Below are positions 60,849 through 64,000 of a stretch of DNA of 64,000 nucleotides, one piece after another. Below the pieces are notes generated by a model, which worked only from the letters and a program-made list of their open reading frames with translations, searched no databases and had not been told where the DNA came from. The DNA comes from Candidatus Magnetocorallium paracelense. GTDB lineage: Bacteria > Nitrospirota > Thermodesulfovibrionia > Thermodesulfovibrionales > Magnetobacteriaceae. The translations under genes and the position numbers were made by a program. The stretch lies in the NCBI GenBank assembly GCA_029001845.1, contig JAREWP010000015.1:1-64000 (forward strand), read 5' to 3'. How positions within the stretch are numbered: the first letter of the stretch is position 1; the number at the start of each line of letters is the position of its first letter.

Positions 60849-61991
60849 TTAAAATATGGATTCCATTGAAAAGTCCTTTGTAACGGTGCAAAAAGCGCAT
60901 ACCTCTACAGTATCGGTAAGTGTTTTATAACCATCTGCTTCGACGGTAATCGTAAAAGTCCCCTCCGGATGGCTCATTAAATAATATCCGTTGGGCAGGC
61001 TTATGGCTGTTACATCCATGTCAGTCTTTAAAATGGCCATTGCAATCGGTTCGCCGGTAACGGAATCGGTCACTTCTCCCTGGATAAACCCGGCTTCAGC
61101 GCCTCTGGGATTATATACAGAGAGTTCGTATTCCGTGTTTTCACCAAAGTTATCGGGATAGGCATGACTTATTTTTACATAATAAATACCATCCTTTTCA
61201 ATGGTCCTGTCTAAGGACTCATCTTCTCCATACCATCTTCTGTCCTCCTGATGCAACATGGTCATGCTGTCGCTGTCATAAAGCTCTATTACAGGATCGC
61301 AATAAGAACCGGGATTGGATACCTCTATTGTATATATCTGGCCTGCAACACCATAGAACATCACCCAGTCTTCATCTCCGTAATCGTGGAAATTGTGGCT
61401 TTGTGGTTCTGTATCGTTCAGGATAATGACACTTGCTTTGTCATATGAGTCATCCTCTTCATATGAATCACCTTCTTCATTGGAGGAAGATCGAACGTTT
61501 ACTTCAACGGAGTCGTTTGTTGTACCATCATAAATACCGTCTCCATTATTATCTATCGAAAAGGTGAATTTGTATCGCCCCTCCTCAAAGGTGGTATTAA
61601 AAACCTCGTATTCCAAGAGAGAGAAAAGGGGGGACCGGAGGGAGAGCTTTAATCCGGACTCCCACAAGCCGGATGGGAGAAAAGTGTATATACCAGACTC
61701 TGTTTCTACGAAAAGAAACCAATCCACCGGATCGCCTCCCTGTATATCGGTCTCAACACTCACTGTCAGTGAAACAGGCGTTACCGGAGAAACAGTTAAT
61801 TCGTCATCGATCCCGTTGGCTTTAATATTCACACCGAATCCTCCTGATAAGAAGTTGAGTTCTTTTAAAAGGGAGGTATTCGGACTTTCTTCATTAGAAG
61901 CCCGGAGAGCGTCTGCACTATTGAATGGCATCAATAAAAAAGCCGATAAGAAGAGTATAAAAAGAAAATACTGCCGATTTGGTTTTGTCAT
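60849..61991 (-). CDS. Secreted protein with PPC and carboxypeptidase-regulatory-like domains
   Basis: 380 aa. A signal peptide (8-27) is followed by a beta domain starting at VNIKANGIDDELTVSPVTPV, which parallels the C-terminus of the NHL-peptidase protein. A bacterial pre-peptidase C-terminal (PPC) domain comes next (YGDEDWVMFYGVAGQIYTIE, YYVKISHA), then a CarboxypepD_reg-like module (IQGEVTDSVTGEPIAMAIL, GYYLMSHPEGTFTITVEADG). There is no catalytic domain, so it is likely a non-enzymatic envelope or surface partner. The CAFC motif near the end may form a disulfide. Confidence 0.83.
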   Translation of the reverse strand: MTKPNRQYFLFILFLSAFLLMPFNSADALRASNEESPNTSLLKELNFLSGGFGVNIKANGIDDELTVSPVTPVSLTVSVETDIQGGDPVDWFLFVETESGIYTFLPSGLWESGLKLSLRSPLFSLLEYEVFNTTFEEGRYKFTFSIDNNGDGIYDGTTNDSVEVNVRSSSNEEGDSYEEDDSYDKASVIILNDTEPQSHNFHDYGDEDWVMFYGVAGQIYTIEVSNPGSYCDPVIELYDSDSMTMLHQEDRRWYGEDESLDRTIEKDGIYYVKISHAYPDNFGENTEYELSVYNPRGAEAGFIQGEVTDSVTGEPIAMAILKTDMDVTAISLPNGYYLMSHPEGTFTITVEADGYKTLTDTVEVCAFCTVTKDFSMESIF

Positions 61992-62041
61992 AATATTTCT
62001 CCTTTAAGGTAACTAACAGCCCTCAGTCTTTGACCTTTAAA

Positions 62042-63370
62042 TTACAGATGTATAATCACCGAAGAATAGAAAGTGTGTTCTTCTATATCCTCCGAAAAAT
62101 CAAAGCCATGGAGATTTGCCCCTCCTACATCATTGCCGAACCTGTACTGATAGGCTATATCGAAAATAAATCTTCCGCCGGCTATGCCGGCGCCTAAGCT
62201 AAAACCGTAATAGTCGTCATTACTTTCCATTGCAGGGGCGGGATCGTAAAAAAGTCCTCCCCTGAGCGGGATAATATATTTGTTTCCGATAAAAAGCTTT
62301 TCAACGCCTAATCTGAGTTGTATGGCGGGCTCGATATCGGATTCATCCTCATGAAGGCCGGTTACGGAAGAGGTCTTGTTTCCCTCTGCATCTTCTAAGA
62401 CAAAATCATCCCACTCCGTTCTGTGAATATCCGCAGAAATGGTCAGTGTGTCGGAAAAACGATAGGCCACTCCGATTCCATAAGAGGCAGGCATGTCAAC
62501 CTCTTCATTTTTAGTATAAGAGATGGTTGTAGGAGGGGAATCAAATCCTGTTAAATCGGGATAGGTAATAAGAGAATAAAATGACGACTTATGTCTGAGA
62601 TCAGCAGTGAATGGCGTCTTAAAAACAGCACCAATGGTGAAACGGGAATTTACGTTCCATAAAATACCGATATTGGTATTAAAACCCTCAAATGAATATT
62701 CGTCTCTACCCTTGACAAGTGCGTTAAATGCGTACCCCCCGAGGTCTCCGGAAGCTGTCAGGTCGTTATTCTTTGTCCATCCGTTATTATAGAGGTCGTT
62801 ACTCCAGAAGTTAAAGGTCGCTCCAATAGAAAGGAGCGGTGTGATCTGAGCACAGTAAGATAATCCCAGGGCCCTCAGATTTCCTTCCTGGTCAAAGTCG
62901 ACATCCTTTGTCATTGCAGTGCCCTGCGAATCATTGATAAGTGTAAAATCCCACTCCCTGTCAAAATTATAGAGTTGCCGGAAATTTAGAGAAAGCACCA
63001 TATTATGATTAAAGAGAGTAAAGGGGTATACCATACTCATGAAATTGATCTCTTCAAATGTAACGGTTTCCATACCTGATGCTTCGCTGTTGTCGCCAAA
63101 ATAATTATCCTCCTCTCTGTGAATAAAAGCACCGACAATAGAAACCTCAGGTCTTTCGAGCTGAATCAATCCAGCCGGGTTCCAGGAAGCGGCAGTTGCA
63201 TCGTCTGCGATAGCTATAAAGGCTCCTCCCATGCCCAATGCCCTGGCGCCTGAGCCGACCGGATTGGGAGAAGAGGATATATCAATACTTTCAATTAGCT
63301 GTGAATGAGATTGATTCACAAGGAATATTTGAGGAGTAATAACTATGATTATGCATAAAAGTAATTTCAT
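62042..63370 (-). CDS. Outer-membrane beta-barrel protein, OMPP1/FadL-like
   Basis: 442 aa. The signal peptide (MKLLLCIIIVITPQIFLVNQ) precedes a typical FadL-family start: GARALGMGGAFIAIADDATA, then SWNPAGL. The rest alternates amphipathic strands with aromatic girdles (FGFSLGAG-type, FDIAYQYRFG) and ends in a strand (TFYSSVIIHL). FadL proteins move hydrophobic compounds across the outer membrane, while related PorV/PorQ proteins serve secretion. Its presence shows a diderm envelope. It is the upstream gene of the run 62.0-57.4 kb, so it may help export or anchor the two secreted proteins. Confidence 0.88.
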   Translation of the reverse strand: MKLLLCIIIVITPQIFLVNQSHSQLIESIDISSSPNPVGSGARALGMGGAFIAIADDATAASWNPAGLIQLERPEVSIVGAFIHREEDNYFGDNSEASGMETVTFEEINFMSMVYPFTLFNHNMVLSLNFRQLYNFDREWDFTLINDSQGTAMTKDVDFDQEGNLRALGLSYCAQITPLLSIGATFNFWSNDLYNNGWTKNNDLTASGDLGGYAFNALVKGRDEYSFEGFNTNIGILWNVNSRFTIGAVFKTPFTADLRHKSSFYSLITYPDLTGFDSPPTTISYTKNEEVDMPASYGIGVAYRFSDTLTISADIHRTEWDDFVLEDAEGNKTSSVTGLHEDESDIEPAIQLRLGVEKLFIGNKYIIPLRGGLFYDPAPAMESNDDYYGFSLGAGIAGGRFIFDIAYQYRFGNDVGGANLHGFDFSEDIEEHTFYSSVIIHL

Positions 63371-63745
63371 AAAAAAGTGGTAACAAAGTTAATGATTTCG
63401 TTTTATATCATATCTTTTCTCACGCAAAAGCGCAAGAATAAAAACAATAACTTGCATTGTTCATTATAATATTTTTTATGTAGATATTGCGAATTAATTT
63501 ACAGGTTTGCGCACGCTTTTATTTATAAGCGACTAAAAATAACCCTTAAATCAATCTAATATATACCCTCAAGACTGAGTTAATTGAACAGATATAATTA
63601 CATGTATCGTAACTACTTAGGTCTATAGACTGAAGGCTGAAGACTATTAGGTAAAATATGCGTTACCAGTAAAACTAAAAGTGTCCGCCCTTCCCAGTTG
63701 TCTTTGTTCTATCTTACAGCCACTTTTAGGGACTTTATGAAAGAG
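63371..63745. other. Intergenic region, 3' exon side of a group II intron
   Basis: About 375 bases lie between the FadL-like gene and the intron end. No gene is evident. The 50 bases adjoining the intron (63690-63745) look more GC-rich and may be a fragment of the interrupted target; I cannot name it. Confidence 0.5.
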
Positions 63746-64000
63746 GTGAGTAGGCCGGCGGAACTTCCCCATCAGCCTCTCGCAAAACGGAGCGTGAACC
63801 TCTCAATTCACTCCGCTTCCATTAGGCAAACGCACCTTGCATCCCATTTCGCCAGTGTACAAACAGCTCAGGGTTTTGTTCTGCTATTCGCTCCATGAAT
63901 AATGCAGCCCTGATTTTCCGATGCCTCAAAGGTTTGTATTTCCTTCTCGCCCATCGTATCAGCGTTTTGTTGAAATGCCGCCACACGCCATACATTGCTG
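63746..64000 (-). mobile_element. Group II intron, 3' end (domains IV-VI), 5' part off window
   Basis: After the maturase stop codon the minus strand shows a domain-V-like hairpin at 63784-63819 (AGCGGAGTGAA / GGTTCACGCTCCGTTTT with the AGC triad at its foot). A domain-VI-like stretch follows, and the sequence CCTACTCAC at 63746-63754 has the usual A-Y intron end. The element enters from the right edge; its 5' end is not in the window. Confidence 0.82.
63822..64000 (-). CDS. ltrA: Group II intron reverse transcriptase/maturase, C-terminal part
   Basis: 59 codons run from the right edge to TAA at 63824-63822. The reading TLIRWARRKYKPLRHRKIRA and ELFVHWRNGMQGAFA is characteristic of the thumb/X-domain end of group II intron-encoded proteins (GIIM region). 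The protein splices the intron RNA and copies it into new sites. The RT domain lies outside the window. It is followed by intron domains V and VI, as expected for an ORF in domain IV. Confidence 0.85.
   Translation of the reverse strand, partial: AMYGVWRHFNKTLIRWARRKYKPLRHRKIRAALFMERIAEQNPELFVHWRNGMQGAFA

Noticed and set aside
1-64000. CRISPR arrays, tRNA and rRNA genes
   Set aside because: No regularly spaced direct repeats, no cloverleaf with a TTCGA loop and no rRNA-like stretch were found by reading; a tRNAscan or CRISPR search would be decisive.

Overview
The window reads as the chromosome of a Gram-negative (diderm) bacterium. It encodes an OMPP1/FadL-type beta-barrel, several signal-peptide and lipobox proteins, a T2S/type-IV-pilus ATPase, and large single-chain PurL and GlgB. 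Base composition is moderate to low GC. I cannot fix the phylum. The mix (class III cyclases fused to FHA or CHAT, NHL-repeat secreted proteins, FlgO/CsgG-like domains, dispersed ACAGGAT-type intergenic repeats) would suit an environmental Desulfobacterota- or Spirochaetota-like lineage. No tRNA, rRNA or CRISPR was seen.

Left part (1-36.4 kb): an unbroken minus-strand run of about 27 genes, many overlapping or separated by only a few bases, read from about 36.4 kb leftwards. Its core is two complete ubiquitin-like conjugation cassettes. Distal cassette 2 (32.6-36.0 kb) has a protein with a degenerate RING-like C-terminus, an E1, a YukD-like Ubl, an E2 and a soluble JAB/JAMM peptidase. Then come candidate effector and sensor genes (28.2-32.5 kb): a degenerate vWA membrane protein, an ATPase fused to a calcineurin-like phosphoesterase, and a TIR protein. 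A 704-aa helical protein follows; it shares a segment with the TIR protein. Next is a 980-aa protein that looks like tandem SPFH-type repeats plus a coiled coil. Cassette 1 (17.4-22.9 kb) has an E1, a membrane RING protein, a Ubl, an E2 and two membrane-tethered JAB peptidases. It continues into a vWA-TM-RING lipoprotein, a membrane FHA protein, three secreted proteins (two propeller-like, one TPR-like), a complete oligopeptide-type ABC importer (binding protein, two permeases, fused double ATPase), another vWA protein and a secreted helical-repeat protein cut by the left edge.

Middle part (36.9-49.4 kb): ordinary and signalling genes. These are a PHP-domain protein overlapping tail-to-tail with purL, glgB with a perfect bidirectional terminator, a 3D-domain protein, an FHA-adenylate cyclase and a GAF-PilB/GspE-type ATPase.

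Right part (49.4-64 kb): a cyclase-CHAT-TM-FlgO-like protein and a lipoprotein with the same kind of C-terminus, a patch of gene remnants and toxin-antitoxin debris, an AAA-ATPase-like/PD-(D/E)XK protein, a 12-repeat NHL protein fused to a C13-like peptidase, a PPC-domain secreted protein, a FadL-like barrel, and the 3' end of a group II intron running off the edge. Three copies of a MITE-like inverted-repeat element and many copies of a short ACAGGAT repeat sit between genes.

The most interesting reading is that the 36-kb cluster is a membrane-associated bacterial ubiquitin-like system. Periplasmic sensing (vWA, propellers, peptide import) would be coupled to cytosolic Ubl conjugation and removal, with TIR and phosphoesterase effectors in one part.
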